A stretch of DNA of 64,000 nucleotides from Gordonia sp. PP30 (GTDB lineage Bacteria > Actinomycetota > Actinomycetes > Mycobacteriales > Mycobacteriaceae), in the NCBI RefSeq assembly GCF_023100845.1, contig NZ_CP095864.1, positions 248,001 through 312,000 of the forward strand. The letters are read 5' to 3'. The notes under the pieces are model-generated. The model saw only the letters and a program-made list of their open reading frames with translations. It did not search any database and had not been told where the DNA came from. The position numbers and the translations under genes were made by a program. Position 1 is the stretch's first letter. Every line of letters begins with the position of its first letter. Of the stretch, positions 16,004 to 24,480 are shown piece after piece.

Positions 16004-16990
16004 ATGACCTCGCGCCGATTCGTCTCGACCCTGGCCGCCCTCAGTCTCCTGATCGTGTCCGCGTCCGCGTTGGTCGAAGCACCGGCAGGTGCGGCGCCCG
16101 GTGCCACCGTCGTCAAGAAGGTTCAGCGCAGCATTCATCGGACCGACCTGAACATCAAGAGCAAGGCGATGGGCACCAGCGTGCCGGTCACCGTCCTGTC
16201 GCCCGGTGGCTCCGCGCCGCGCGGCACCCTCTACATGCTCGACGGCGCCGACGCCGGCACCAAGGTCAGCGACTGGATCACCAAGGGCGGCGCGGCGCAG
16301 TTCTTCGCCGGCCGGAACGTCAACGTGGTGCTGCCTGCCGGTGGCGGCGGGTCGTTCTACACCAACTGGATCCGCAAGGACAGCAAGCTCGGCAAGCCGC
16401 AGTGGGAGACCTTTCTGACCGAGGAACTGCCGCCGGTGATCGCCGCGCAGTTCGGGTCCAACGGCCGCAACGCCGTCATGGGTCTGTCGATGGGCGGCCA
16501 GTCGGCGTTCGCGCTCGCCGCCCGCCACCCCGAGCTGTACAACGGCGCCGCCTCGCTCAGCGGCTGCCCGCCGGTGTCCGGCCCGGCCAACGAGGCCTAC
16601 GTCCGCACGACCGTCGCCAAGTCCGGCGGTGACGCCTCCAACATGTGGGGCGCCCCCGGCTCCCCGCGGTGGCGTGCGCACGACCCGTCGCTGCACCTGG
16701 ATGCGTTGCGCGGCAAGGCCATCTACCTCAGCGCCGGCTCGGGAGCCATCGGCCCGGCCGACCTCACCCAGAAGCGCGATCCCAAGGACGGCCCGGAGGA
16801 CGCGCAGATCGCCGCCGGTTCGGCGCTGGAGGCCGCGGCCTACCGCTGCTCGCTGGAGTTCGCCGCGCAGCTGAGTTCGGCGGGGATTCAGTTCACCCCG
16901 GGCTTCCGGCTGATCGGCACCCACAACTGGGTGTACTGGAAGCAGGACCTGCCGAACGCCTGGGCCGTGCTGGCCCCGTCGATCGCCTGA
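16004..16990 (+). CDS. Secreted mycolyltransferase, antigen 85 family
   Basis: A 328-residue exported esterase. The signal peptide (1-33) ends near AGAAPGA. The antigen 85/S-formylglutathione-hydrolase fold is recognisable from VTVLSPGGS, TLYMLDGADA, LPAGGGGSFYTNW and the nucleophile elbow GLSMGG with Ser162; an acid region and a late His (LIGTHNWVYWKQDLP) complete the triad. Family enzymes transfer mycolic acids between trehalose monomycolate and arabinogalactan or trehalose. The gene is the clearest taxonomic marker in the window. TACCGT at 15990-15995 lies 8 nt before the ATG. Confidence 0.92.
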   Translation: MTSRRFVSTLAALSLLIVSASALVEAPAGAAPGATVVKKVQRSIHRTDLNIKSKAMGTSVPVTVLSPGGSAPRGTLYMLDGADAGTKVSDWITKGGAAQFFAGRNVNVVLPAGGGGSFYTNWIRKDSKLGKPQWETFLTEELPPVIAAQFGSNGRNAVMGLSMGGQSAFALAARHPELYNGAASLSGCPPVSGPANEAYVRTTVAKSGGDASNMWGAPGSPRWRAHDPSLHLDALRGKAIYLSAGSGAIGPADLTQKRDPKDGPEDAQIAAGSALEAAAYRCSLEFAAQLSSAGIQFTPGFRLIGTHNWVYWKQDLPNAWAVLAPSIA

Positions 16991-17210
16991 CCGCCGCTCG
17001 TCGACGCGATCTCTCCTCTTCGACGCGATCTCTCCCTGGGCCGGTCGATCCCTGAGCCGGTCGACCGCTGAGCCGGTCGACGTCTGAACGGGTCGCTCGC
17101 GGTGCTGGTCGACTTCCGATCGGGCCGGTTCCGCCCCCGATCGGTCCCTGAGTCGCGGGCGACGAAGGAGCCCTCGAGCCGAAGGTGGCCGTCGGCCCCT
17201 TCCTCCGCGA
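16991..17210. repeat. Intergenic stretch with degenerate CTGAGCCGGTCGA repeats
   Basis: Between the mycolyltransferase and the TetR gene lie two copies of CGACGCGATCTCTCC and several variants of CTGAGCCGGTCGACC spaced 17-20 bp apart. They belong to the dispersed TGAGC...GTCGA family seen elsewhere in the window. No gene was found. Confidence 0.55.
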
Positions 17211-17211
17211 A

Positions 17212-17862
17212 CTACTCGCCGCGGGCCGCGTCGTCGTCCGGCACCGTGTAGGCCCGCACGACCTGCTCGAAGAGCAACTGCCGTCGGGCGAGCGCGACCG
17301 GATTCTCGGGCTCGATCAGCACCTGGATCGCGGTGCCGTCGTACACCGCGATCAGCGCCTGGATGAAGGCCGGCGCGTCCGGGATGGTCCGGCCGATGCT
17401 GCCGAGCAGATCGACGGCGATCGGGAGCAGCATGTCGCCGATCGCGGCTTCGCGCAGTGCGATGGTCTGCCGCAGTTCCGGGGTGCGCAGGGCGTGCGCG
17501 TTGACCTCGGCGGTGATGCCCCACCAGCGCGCGTCGAGGGGCAGGGCGTCGATGATCCCGTGCACGATCGCGCTGAGGTCCACCACGCCGTCGTTCTGCA
17601 ACCGGTCGAGGGCGGCCCGGATGTCGGCGATCATCGCCGTCGAACGCTCCGACCACATCGCCAGGAACAGTTCTTCCAGCGAGTCGAAGTTGGAGTAGAA
17701 GGCGCCGCGGGTGAACCCGGCGCGTTCGACGACCTTCTCGACCGTCGTATGGCCGAAGCCGATCTCGGCGTACACCTCGTAGGCGGCGTCGAGCAGGCGC
17801 CGGCGGGTGTTGCCGCGGCGGCGCTTGTTCGTGGCGTCGGGGACCTCCAGGCCGGGGTTCAT
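17212..17862 (-). CDS. TetR family transcriptional regulator
   Basis: A 216-residue regulator with an N-terminal TetR helix-turn-helix at about 18-64 (RRRLLDAAYEVYAEIGFGHT, VVERAGFTRGAFYSNFDS) and an all-helical ligand domain. ATG 17862 overlaps the stop of the upstream aminotransferase gene (ATGA), so the two are cotranscribed. The usual small-molecule ligand cannot be guessed. Confidence 0.88.
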   Translation of the reverse strand: MNPGLEVPDATNKRRRGNTRRRLLDAAYEVYAEIGFGHTTVEKVVERAGFTRGAFYSNFDSLEELFLAMWSERSTAMIADIRAALDRLQNDGVVDLSAIVHGIIDALPLDARWWGITAEVNAHALRTPELRQTIALREAAIGDMLLPIAVDLLGSIGRTIPDAPAFIQALIAVYDGTAIQVLIEPENPVALARRQLLFEQVVRAYTVPDDDAARGE

Positions 17863-18917
17863 GCGCGGTACCCGCGTGCGAAGTCGAGGAAGACGTCGTT
17901 CTCGGCCGGGACGGTGACGGTGACGCGGACGCCCTCGCCGGCGAACGGCCGCACGATCACGCCGGCCCGGGTCGCCGCCTCCGCGAACGGCGCCGCGTCG
18001 TCGCCGAGGTCGAGCCAGACGAAATTGGTCTGCGAGTCGGGCACCCGGTAGCCGGCGTCGCGCAGGGCCGCGGTGACGCGGGCGCGTTCGGCGGCCACCT
18101 GATCGGTGCGGGCCAGCAGCTGATCCTGTGCGCGCAGGGCCGCCCGCGCGGCGGCCTGGGCGATGCTGTTCACCGAGAACGGCAGGTGCACCTTGCCGAG
18201 CGCGGTGATCACCTCCGGCGCGGCGACGGCGTACCCGACCCGCAGCCCGGCCAGCCCGTAGGCCTTGGAGAAGGTGCGCAGCACCACCAGATTGGGGAAC
18301 TCCCTGCGCAGTTCGAGGGCGTCGACGGCGTGCGCGTCGTCGTTCCGGGTGTATTCGATGTAGGCCTCGTCGAGGGCGACGATGAGGTCGGTGGGCACCG
18401 CTTCCAGGAAGGTGCGCAGGTCGTCGGCGCGCACGACGGTCCCGGTCGGGTTGTTCGGGTTGCAGACGAAGATCAGCCGGGTGCGCTCGGTGATCGCCGC
18501 GGCCATCGCCGCCAGGTCGTAGACGGCGTCGCCGGTCAGCGGCACCTGGACGGGCGTGGCGCCCGCGACTCGTGTGGCCAGCGGGTACGTCTCGAAGCTG
18601 CGCCAGCCGAACAGCACCTCGTCGCCCGGCCCGCTGGTGATGGTGATCAGGTTCTGGCACAGCGTGACCGAGCCGCAGCCGGTGATGACCTCGGCCGGCG
18701 TCACCCCGAGCGTCTTCGCCAGGTCGTCGGTGAGGGCCACCGCGCCGTTGTCCGGATAGCGGTTGACGCCCGCCGCCGCGTCGGCGATCGCGGCCGCCAC
18801 CGCGGGGAGCGGCGGCTCGGTCACTTCGTTGCTCGCGAGCTTCAGCGCGCCCGGGAAAGTCTTGCCCGGCACGTAGGCGGGCAGGGAGTCGAGATCGGGG
18901 CGGATACGGAGTGTCAC
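17859..18917 (-). CDS. Aromatic/histidinol-phosphate aminotransferase
   Basis: A 352-residue class I/II PLP aminotransferase of the HisC-Pat subgroup. Visible marks: SNE near residue 29, NRYPD, the cofactor-contact FVCNPNNPTG, DEAYIEY, and the PLP lysine in TFSKAYGLAGLRVGY (about residue 220). Actinobacteria often carry a second HisC-like copy acting as phenylalanine aminotransferase (pat); the lack of his genes nearby and the tyrA gene 7 kb away make that more likely here. The GTG start follows a TACATT box by 8 nt. Cotranscribed with the TetR gene at 17212. Confidence 0.85.
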   Translation of the reverse strand: MTLRIRPDLDSLPAYVPGKTFPGALKLASNEVTEPPLPAVAAAIADAAAGVNRYPDNGAVALTDDLAKTLGVTPAEVITGCGSVTLCQNLITITSGPGDEVLFGWRSFETYPLATRVAGATPVQVPLTGDAVYDLAAMAAAITERTRLIFVCNPNNPTGTVVRADDLRTFLEAVPTDLIVALDEAYIEYTRNDDAHAVDALELRREFPNLVVLRTFSKAYGLAGLRVGYAVAAPEVITALGKVHLPFSVNSIAQAAARAALRAQDQLLARTDQVAAERARVTAALRDAGYRVPDSQTNFVWLDLGDDAAPFAEAATRAGVIVRPFAGEGVRVTVTVPAENDVFLDFARGYRA

Positions 18918-19034
18918 GACATTCCAATGTAGGCGCTTCGCCCGTGCCGATCACGGCGGGCCGTCGTGATTTGCCTCCGCGCGCGGGCCCTGTGTAGTCT
19001 CTGTTTCCGGCGAGTTCGCAAGGACTTGAGACCG

Positions 19035-19123
19035 GGAGACGTGCCAGAGCGGCCGAATGGGACTCACTGCTAATGAGTTGTCTCTTGAAAAAGGGACCGG
19101 AGGTTCAAATCCTCTCGTCTCCG
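19035..19123 (+). tRNA. tRNA-Ser(GCU)
   Basis: Cloverleaf with acceptor GGAGACG pairing CGTCTCC, anticodon loop CTGCTAA (anticodon GCT), a long class II variable arm and T loop TTCAAAT. The 3' CCA is not encoded. Reads AGC/AGU codons. Confidence 0.96.
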
Positions 19124-19194
19124 CTGACCGGGCCCGCCCGGACAACCGAATAGCGTCGGAACATGTGCTTCCTGTACAGTCGTTCTGCGTACCA

Positions 19195-19270
19195 GCGCCC
19201 GTAGCTCAACGGATAGAGCATCTGACTACGGATCAGAAGGTTTGGGGTTCGAATCCCTACGGGCGCACCA
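19195..19270 (+). tRNA. tRNA-Arg(ACG) with encoded CCA
   Basis: Acceptor GCGCCCG pairs CGGGCGC; anticodon loop CTACGGA gives ACG, which needs A-to-I editing by TadA (encoded at 27328) to read CGN codons. T loop TTCGAAT; the CCA end is encoded (19268-19270). A strong hairpin terminator follows. Confidence 0.96.
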
Positions 19271-19271
19271 G

Positions 19272-19310
19272 AGAAACGCCAGGTGAACGATAGCTTCGCC
19301 TGGCGTTTCT
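19272..19310 (+). terminator. Terminator after tRNA-Arg
   Basis: AGAAACGCCAGG (19272-19283) pairs with CCTGGCGTTTCT (19299-19310), with an additional inner GAA/TTC pairing. It follows the tRNA CCA end by one base. Confidence 0.8.
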
Positions 19311-19410
19311 GCTGTCTGGGTTGGGGCCGGGGTATCACCTCTGCTCGGCCATCGGCTTCGGTGATACGTGATTCCGGGTCGGAACCGCCGGCCGCCGCGT
19401 CCGGCCGCCC

Positions 19411-19722
19411 CTAGGAGACGGCCCGTGGGCGCTTGGGTTCCGCCGGGCCGGTCGGGGCCAGGTCGTGCTCGGGTGTGGTGATCTCGGCCCATACGGCGTC
19501 AAGGGAGAGCCCGAGCACTGCGGCGACGGCGGCGACGGTGGGAAATGCGGGTGTGGCCACCCTGCCCGTCTCGATCTTGCGCAAGGTCTCGGGCGAGACC
19601 TGTGCGTCGAGCGCGACATCGAGGATCGAGCGTTCTCCTCGGGCACGGCGCAGGAGCGCGCCGAGACGCCGACCTCGCTCGACGTCCGTGGACGTGTTCG
19701 GCAATCTCACCATGCCTGACAT
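19411..19722 (-). CDS. XRE-type helix-turn-helix regulator
   Basis: A 103-residue Cro/CI-like protein. The helix-turn-helix occupies about 17-72 (RRLGALLRRARGERSILDVA, AQVSPETLRKIETGRVATP), followed by a proline-rich tail. ATG 19722 and ATG 19713 are both possible; TATTAT lies 12 nt before the former and AGGA 8 nt before the latter. It is divergent from the methionine aminopeptidase at 19783, across an AT-rich 60-bp gap with direct repeats that may be its operator. Confidence 0.85.
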   Translation of the reverse strand: MSGMVRLPNTSTDVERGRRLGALLRRARGERSILDVALDAQVSPETLRKIETGRVATPAFPTVAAVAAVLGLSLDAVWAEITTPEHDLAPTGPAEPKRPRAVS

Positions 19723-19730
19723 CCTAGGTA

Positions 19731-19753
19731 CGGGATAATATTACCGGGATAAT
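19731..19753. promoter_or_regulatory. Repeated CGGGATAAT in XRE/map divergent promoter
   Basis: CGGGATAAT occurs at 19731-19739 and 19745-19753 (14-bp period) in an AT-rich island unlike its surroundings. The repeats overlap likely -10 boxes for both divergent genes, so they are a candidate operator for the XRE protein. Confidence 0.45.
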
Positions 19754-19782
19754 TATTGGCTACGCGAATGGAGTGCGCTCCG

Positions 19783-20550
19783 ATGATCGAGATTCTGAAC
19801 CCATCCGAATTGACCCGGGCCAGGGAGACCGGGGCGGTGGTCGGCCGAATCCTGCAGACGCTGAGGACACGCAGCGTGGTGGGCACGAACCTGCTGGAGA
19901 TCGATCAGTGGGCCGGCGAGATGATCGCCGACGCCGGCGCGCAGTCGTGCTATATCGACTATGCGCCCTCGTTCGGCCGCGGGCCGTTCGGGCACTACAT
20001 CTGTACAGGGGTCAACGATGCGGTACTCCACGGGATGCCGCGTGACTACCCGCTCGCCGACGGGGACCTCCTCACCCTGGACCTCGCCGTGGTCAAGGAC
20101 GGAGTCGCCGCGGACGCCGCCGTCAGTTTCCTCGTGGGTGCCGCGCGCCCGGCCGAGAGCGTGGCGATGATCGACGCGACCGACCGGGCACTGGCGGCGG
20201 GTATCGCCGCCGCCCGTCCGGGTGGCCGTCTCGGCGACATCTCTTTTGCGATCGGCTCCACGCTGCGGGCCGCGGGGTACCGGATCAACACCGACTTCGG
20301 TGGACACGGCATCGGGTCGACCATGCATCAGGATCCGCATGTGTCCAACATGGGTCGGCCCGGGCGGGGTTACCAGCTCCGCCCGGGGCTGCTGCTGGCG
20401 TTGGAGCCCTGGGTGATGGCGGATACCGATCGCCTGATCACCGACCCCGAGGACGGATGGACCTTGCGCAGCGCGACCGGGTGCCGGACCGCGCACAGCG
20501 AGCACACTATCGCCATCACCGAGGACGGGGCCGAGATCCTCACCCGGTGA
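19783..20550 (+). CDS. map: Type I methionine aminopeptidase
   Basis: A 255-residue M24A peptidase that removes initiator methionine. The metal ligands are in place: Asp in LTLDLAVVKDGVAADAA (two aspartates about 11 residues apart), His in GGHGIGSTMHQDP, Glu in LALEPWVM and Glu in AHSEHTIAI. It lacks the SH3-binding N-terminal extension of MapB-type enzymes. ATG 19783 follows a GGAG by 9 nt; ATG 19768 is an alternative. Neither secY nor adk is nearby, so this is probably a second, non-housekeeping copy, paired with the divergent XRE regulator. Confidence 0.88.
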   Translation: MIEILNPSELTRARETGAVVGRILQTLRTRSVVGTNLLEIDQWAGEMIADAGAQSCYIDYAPSFGRGPFGHYICTGVNDAVLHGMPRDYPLADGDLLTLDLAVVKDGVAADAAVSFLVGAARPAESVAMIDATDRALAAGIAAARPGGRLGDISFAIGSTLRAAGYRINTDFGGHGIGSTMHQDPHVSNMGRPGRGYQLRPGLLLALEPWVMADTDRLITDPEDGWTLRSATGCRTAHSEHTIAITEDGAEILTR

Positions 20551-20610
20551 CAGAAGTGCACGGGCCGACTCGGTGGGTGGGCCGAGCGTTGTCGAAGCGC
20601 CGCGCGGTGA

Positions 20611-23600
20611 TCAGTGGCGCGGCTTCGCCGGCCACCACATCCGATCACCGAGGACCGCCATCATGGCGGGCACCAGGACGGTCCGCACGATCACGATGTC
20701 GAGCAGCAGGCCGACACCGATCGTGAAACCGATCTGTACCAGGTTCAGCACCGTACCGCTCATCAGCGCGAACATCGTCAGCGCGAAGACGATGCCCGCG
20801 GTGGTGATGACCCCGCCGGTGCTGCCGAAGGCCCGCAGGATGCCGCGCACCATGCCGTTGTGCTCCGCCTCTTCCCGGATGCGCGAGGCGAACAGCATCG
20901 AGTAGTCGGCGCCGACGGCGATCACCGCCATGAACGACACCGGGATCACCGACCAGTCCAGGTCGATCCCGATGATGTGCTGCCACACGAGCACGCTGAC
21001 GCCGACCGCCGAGGCGAATGAGAGCAGCACCGTCGCGACCAGCAGGATCGGCGCGAGGAGGCTGCGCAACAGCACCATGAGGATCAACAGGACGGCGAGC
21101 GCGGCCACGGTGCCGAACAGCAGCAGGTCGCGGCGCACTTGATCCTGCATGTCGGCGGACAGCGACGCCAGGCCGGTGTTCGACGCCGTCGCATCGGCCA
21201 GGGTGGTCGGTGCCAGCGCGCGTTCGACCACGCCGGGCAGCTCCCGGCTGGCCCGCATCGCCTCCTGGCTGTACGGGTTCACGCCCCACATCACCATCAT
21301 CCGGGCGGTCTTGCCGTCCGGCGTGATGAGCAGGCGGCCGCCCTCCACGAAACGGGGATCGTTCAGGGCCTCCGGCGGCAGGTAGAAACCGGCCCCCGGA
21401 CCCGACCTGGTCGACGCGCTCATCGTCTGGAGGTAATCGGCGGCCCGGTGCAGGCCGGCGGTGAGCTGGGCGGTCATCGCCACCGTTTGGTCGGTGCCGG
21501 CCTGGGCCTGATGCAGGCCGTCGGACAGATCGTTCAGCCCGCCGGAGAGCTCGTCGACACCGCTCTTCAGCCGGGTCAGACCGTCACGCAGACGGTCGGT
21601 GGAACCGTCCGTGAGCAGATCGAGCAGCGGTAGTGCCTGGCGCACGGCGGGAATCCCGGCGGCCAGCGCGCGCCGCCCGTTCTCCAGGTTCGCGGTGAGG
21701 GCGCCGATGTCGTCGAAGACCGCGCCGGCCCTGCCTCCGGTCGCCCGGTTCAGCGCCGACCAGGCCTCGCGGGCGGCCAGGCACGACGCGTCCGCGCGGC
21801 ACGCGGCGCTGGGCGTGGCACTGCGCCACGGAGCGAAGAGCCGGTCGGCCTGCTGCACGGCCGTCAGTGCCCGGGTCTGCTGGGACAGGGTCTCCGCGGA
21901 ATCCAGGAGTTCGCCGAGCGTCCGGCGCAGCGCGGGGATGCCGTCGGCGAGCCCGCGGCCGCCGGTCGCGGTACGCGCGGCCGCATCGAGCCGGTCGAGC
22001 CGATCGAGGACGCCGCCGGCCATCGCGGCCAGCTGCTCGGTGCCGGACACCATCTCGGGCATCCGGCGGACCGCCTCGTCGGCACCCGCGCTCAACTGCG
22101 CGACGCCCGAAGCGAGTCGCTGCAGTTCTGGCGTCGCCTCGACCATCCGCCGATGCGCGCCGGCGAGTTCGTCGCCCACGATGCCGGTCTGGTAGCCGGT
22201 GGCGGCTTCGGCCAGCGGGCTGCCGTCGGGCCGGGTGAGTCCGTACACCGCGGCCACCTCGGGCATGTTGGCGACGGCGATCGAGGCGACCTCGAGTGCG
22301 GCCAGGTCGGCGGTGTTGCGCAGATCGTGGTCGGAACGCACCACGACGAACTCGGGCGCGATCTCGTTGCGGCCGAAGTGAGCGGTGACGACGTCGTAGC
22401 CGCGGGTGGCGTCGGTGGCGCCGCGCGGCATGGCCGACTCATCCCAATTCATCCGGAACGTCGTGGTGATGGCCGCGGTGCCGAGCAGGAACACCAGGGC
22501 TGCGGCGGTGTAGATCCCGGCGTGCCGGATGACCTGCGCGCCGCGGCGGCGCCAGCGCCGCTCGGTGGAGGCCCGGGGCTCGGCCCAGCCGCGCGCGCCG
22601 GCGAGGGAGAGCAGTGCGAGCGGCAAGGTGAGGCTGATGAAGAGGGTGATCAGTACGGCGATCGCGGTCGGCGGGCCCGCGGTGGTGAACATGCCGATCT
22701 TGGTGAAGACCATGGAACCGCAGGCGGCGGCGATGGTCAGTGCCGACGCGACCAGGATGGGCCCGGTCCGGCCCGAACTCCGGGCGACGGAATCGGCGAC
22801 GGACCGTCCGGCCCTGCGCCCCTCGTGGTAGCCGGCGATGGTGAATATGGCGTAGTCCGTACCGGCGCCGAGCACCAGCGCGGTCATGATCGCGATGGTG
22901 AAGTTGGAGATCGACAGGGTGCCGGACTGGCCGAGGAGCGCGATCACCGGCCGCACCACGGCCAGCGTGACGCCGATGGTGATCAGCGGGATCATCGCGG
23001 TGGCGAGGACCCGGTAGGCCGCGAAGAGCAGCACGGTGATCAACAGGATCGAGACCGCGGTGATGATGAGCAGGGAGACGTCGATCTGCTCGAAGAGGTC
23101 CGACAGCATCGCGGTGGGGCCGCTGTAGTGGACCACGAGCCCGTCGGGCCGGGGGATCGCGTCGATCTGCGCCCGGATCGCCTGGGTCGCGTGATGGGCT
23201 CTGGTGGAGCCGACCGAACCCGCCGAGGCGATGAGCAGGGTCACCGCCTTGCCGTCTTCGCTGATCGCGATGTCGCGGGTCACCGGGTTCCCGTACATGT
23301 CGATCAGGTAGGAGACGTTCTCGGGGTCGTCGAGCAGCCGGCCGGTCAGCGTCGCGAGGTACTTCTCGTCGGCCGCGCTAAAACCGTTCTCATTCGCGAG
23401 TACCACGCTGCTCACGGCGTTGGACCGGGGCACCCCGAACTCGTCCGCCATTCGTTCCAGGTTCTGGTTGGCCGGTAGATCGCGGGGCAGGAAGTCCGCG
23501 GAATGGCCGGAGACCACCTGTTCGAGTTGCGGGACCGCCACGTTGAGCAGGCCCGCAGCGGCGACCCAGAAGATCACCACCCACCGGGCGTGCCGCTGGA

Positions 23601-23649
23601 CCCACCCGCCGAACCGGGTCAGGGACGTGCTCTGTGCCGTTCCGGCCAC
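20611..23649 (-). CDS. MMPL/RND family lipid transporter
   Basis: A 1012-residue RND transporter with the two-fold MMPL layout: one helix, a large outer domain, five helices with AGTDYAIFTI, a second large outer domain and five helices with GADYSMLFASRIREE. The GTDY/GADYS motifs carry the proton-relay residues of MmpL proteins. The second outer domain is unusually long (about residues 440-760) and full of heptads such as SGGLNDLSDGLHQAQ, resembling YhgE/Pip-type loops. GTG 23649 is preferred to ATG 23691 because AGGAGG lies 7 nt upstream. Divergently placed MmpS-like and glycolipid-binding genes suggest export of an envelope lipid. Confidence 0.9.
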   Translation of the reverse strand: MAGTAQSTSLTRFGGWVQRHARWVVIFWVAAAGLLNVAVPQLEQVVSGHSADFLPRDLPANQNLERMADEFGVPRSNAVSSVVLANENGFSAADEKYLATLTGRLLDDPENVSYLIDMYGNPVTRDIAISEDGKAVTLLIASAGSVGSTRAHHATQAIRAQIDAIPRPDGLVVHYSGPTAMLSDLFEQIDVSLLIITAVSILLITVLLFAAYRVLATAMIPLITIGVTLAVVRPVIALLGQSGTLSISNFTIAIMTALVLGAGTDYAIFTIAGYHEGRRAGRSVADSVARSSGRTGPILVASALTIAAACGSMVFTKIGMFTTAGPPTAIAVLITLFISLTLPLALLSLAGARGWAEPRASTERRWRRRGAQVIRHAGIYTAAALVFLLGTAAITTTFRMNWDESAMPRGATDATRGYDVVTAHFGRNEIAPEFVVVRSDHDLRNTADLAALEVASIAVANMPEVAAVYGLTRPDGSPLAEAATGYQTGIVGDELAGAHRRMVEATPELQRLASGVAQLSAGADEAVRRMPEMVSGTEQLAAMAGGVLDRLDRLDAAARTATGGRGLADGIPALRRTLGELLDSAETLSQQTRALTAVQQADRLFAPWRSATPSAACRADASCLAAREAWSALNRATGGRAGAVFDDIGALTANLENGRRALAAGIPAVRQALPLLDLLTDGSTDRLRDGLTRLKSGVDELSGGLNDLSDGLHQAQAGTDQTVAMTAQLTAGLHRAADYLQTMSASTRSGPGAGFYLPPEALNDPRFVEGGRLLITPDGKTARMMVMWGVNPYSQEAMRASRELPGVVERALAPTTLADATASNTGLASLSADMQDQVRRDLLLFGTVAALAVLLILMVLLRSLLAPILLVATVLLSFASAVGVSVLVWQHIIGIDLDWSVIPVSFMAVIAVGADYSMLFASRIREEAEHNGMVRGILRAFGSTGGVITTAGIVFALTMFALMSGTVLNLVQIGFTIGVGLLLDIVIVRTVLVPAMMAVLGDRMWWPAKPRH

Positions 23650-23700
23650 GCCTGCCTCCTCTTGCCGTGATGCGCGGTAGACGCCCGCCATCGAATTGAA

Positions 23701-23715
23701 TTGACCCTAAAGTCA
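23701..23715. promoter_or_regulatory. Imperfect palindrome upstream of MMPL gene
   Basis: TTGACCCTAAAGTCA has TGAC/GTCA arms and 10 of 14 symmetric positions, 51 bp before the MMPL start and next to the TetR gene that probably represses it. Candidate TetR operator, by position and partial symmetry only. Confidence 0.4.
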
Positions 23716-23788
23716 TATCCGCGAGGTGGTCAATGCGAGTTCGTGGTCGAGTGGGGCGCTCGTCAGCCGGAGGATTTAGTGATGACGC

Positions 23789-24388
23789 TCACATGGAAAG
23801 CGCGTCGAGAAGTCGTTCGCCGCGAGCGACCATGTCCGCGGCCGACTCGCCGGGATTGTGCAGCCACCAGTCCACCAGTGCCGACACCACCGCTGACCAG
23901 ACGCGCGTCAGCGCGTCGAGGTCGCCCGGCTCGGTCAGGCGGTCGGCGAACGAGGCCGCGATGCCTTCGGCGGCCTGCAGAAGCAGCTGGAGACGGTACT
24001 TCTTGGCCACCTCGAGCGCCTCGCTCCCGGCGGGCAGCGTTCGGTCGAAGAGCACGTTCCAGTCGTGCGGCCGTGGCTCCAGCGCGGTGAACACCGCGTT
24101 CAGCACCGCCGCGCCGCGGCCCATCGCCGAATGATCCTGGGCCAGGGCGTCGGCGATCCGCTCGGTCAGCTCCCGCCCGGCCCGGTCGCAGCATGCGCAG
24201 TAGAGGCCCTGCTTCGAGGTGAAGTAGGAGTGGATGAGCGGTTTGGAGATGCCCGCGTGAACGGCGATCTCGGCCAGCGTGGTCGCGGCGTAGCCGCGCC
24301 GGGCGAACTCGGCGGCGGCCGCGTCGAGGATCTGCGCCTCGCGTTCCGCGCGCGGCACGCCCTTGGACCCGGAACGAGCTCTCGCCAT
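23789..24388 (-). CDS. TetR family regulator beside MMPL transporter
   Basis: A 199-residue regulator; the helix-turn-helix is at about 15-62 (EREAQILDAAAAEFARRGYA, AGISKPLIHSYFTSKQGLY) with a helical ligand domain behind. ATG 24388 has GAGGAG 9 nt upstream and is preferred to GTG 24409. It is transcribed towards the MMPL gene with 139 bp between, and is likely to regulate it. A cysteine pair (YCACCDRAG) follows the DNA-binding domain; its meaning is unclear. Confidence 0.88.
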   Translation of the reverse strand: MARARSGSKGVPRAEREAQILDAAAAEFARRGYAATTLAEIAVHAGISKPLIHSYFTSKQGLYCACCDRAGRELTERIADALAQDHSAMGRGAAVLNAVFTALEPRPHDWNVLFDRTLPAGSEALEVAKKYRLQLLLQAAEGIAASFADRLTEPGDLDALTRVWSAVVSALVDWWLHNPGESAADMVARGERLLDALSM

Positions 24389-24480
24389 GTCCGCCGTCTC
24401 CTCACTCACCCGCCTCGCGCGTCCGCGGCACCGCCGTCGTCAGCCGATGGCGCGCGGGGTGGTTCCGGCACAATGGTGCC

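Noticed and set aside
17031..17100. GAGCCGGTCGA repeats as an origin or plasmid iteron array
   Set aside because: Spacing is irregular, no replication gene is near, and the same sequence is scattered over the window.
20551..20610. A terminator between map and the MMPL gene
   Set aside because: Only a copy of the dispersed GGCCGAGC..TGTCGAAG sequence is present; no convincing stem was found.
22153..23478. A 441-codon plus-strand frame opposite the MMPL gene
   Set aside because: Antisense shadow of conserved membrane segments, with a Gly/Asp/His composition and no motifs.
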